Source: Lingula anatina
Taxonomy: Eukaryota > Brachiopoda > Lingulata > Lingulida > Lingulidae
Assembly: GCF_001039355.2 (NCBI RefSeq)
Contig: NW_019775572.1
Span: 83,072 to 147,071, forward strand
DNA: 64,000 bases
Direction: 5' to 3'
The notes beneath the pieces are model-generated. The model did not search any database, had not been told where the DNA came from, and saw nothing but the letters and a program-made list of their open reading frames with translations. The translations under genes were made by a program, and so were the position numbers. Position 1 is the first letter of the stretch, and every line of letters starts with the position of its first letter. This document shows positions 63,887 to 64,000 of this stretch, piece after piece.

Positions 63887-64000
63887 GTAAGACATGAAAA
63901 ATGGCCTAATAGCAACTTCCTGGTAATTGTAAAAGTTGCCAATGCACCATTGGTCAATTTAGCTTTATTTGGTGTAGCTGTTTGTATAATATAACATCTT

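Noticed and set aside
1-64000. CRISPR arrays, operons, ribosome binding sites, rRNA or tRNA genes
   Set aside because: The window is a eukaryotic intron-exon region. The repeats are microsatellites, transposons or assembly overlaps, and I recognised no tRNA or rRNA sequence by eye.

Overview
This is a 64 kb piece of an intron-rich, AT-rich animal genome, eukaryotic and almost certainly from an invertebrate bilaterian. The protein-coding exons are short, bounded by GT/AG splice sites, and lie in long introns full of microsatellites and small inverted-repeat transposons. The gene set (proprotein convertase, NXF1, TMEM67/meckelin, RBM12, SNX16) is metazoan. The MITE families (termini such as CAGGCCCGTAGC and GGGCCCAGTTTCAT) resemble ones I associate with marine invertebrates. 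I cannot name the species.

Layout. (1) 1-10.2 kb, plus strand: the 3' part of a membrane-anchored kexin/furin-family proprotein convertase, 12 exons from the pro-region junction to the stop codon. Its last exons occur twice (6824-8348 and 8350-9860) around a single n, most simply an unmerged contig overlap. (2) 10-13.2 kb: tail-to-tail intergenic region with a striking 190-bp palindrome. (3) 13.2-30.2 kb, minus strand: 21 exons of the mRNA export receptor NXF1, complete except for its first exon(s). (4) 30.28-32.18 kb: a hAT-like transposon fragment containing another single-n join. (5) 32.85-33.05 kb, minus strand: an orphan first exon of TMEM67 (meckelin), head-to-head with (6) RBM12 at 33.1-37.4 kb, plus strand, which is interrupted by a one-base frameshift in its third RRM. 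(7) 37.4-43.3 kb: RBM12 3' UTR and intergenic DNA. (8) 43.7-63.9 kb, plus strand: SNX16, seven coding exons visible, running off the window end.

The most interesting biology is in SNX16. Two adjacent 137-bp exons (58735-58871 and 59334-59470) have the same length and phases, encode homologous 45-residue coiled-coil segments, and create an immediate stop if spliced together. This is the signature of mutually exclusive exons that would swap the dimerisation coiled coil. Two copies of a Harbinger-like MITE in opposite orientation also flank the first PX exon of this gene.

The assembly has several artefacts. Single lower-case n positions (8349, 30569, 46105, 56563) mark joins, and three of them are flanked by near-identical direct repeats. 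The join at 30569 lies inside a transposon whose two ends have different flanks. Just to its left NXF1 lacks its first exon, and just to its right TMEM67 lacks everything after its first exon. NXF1 and TMEM67/RBM12 may therefore not be true neighbours.
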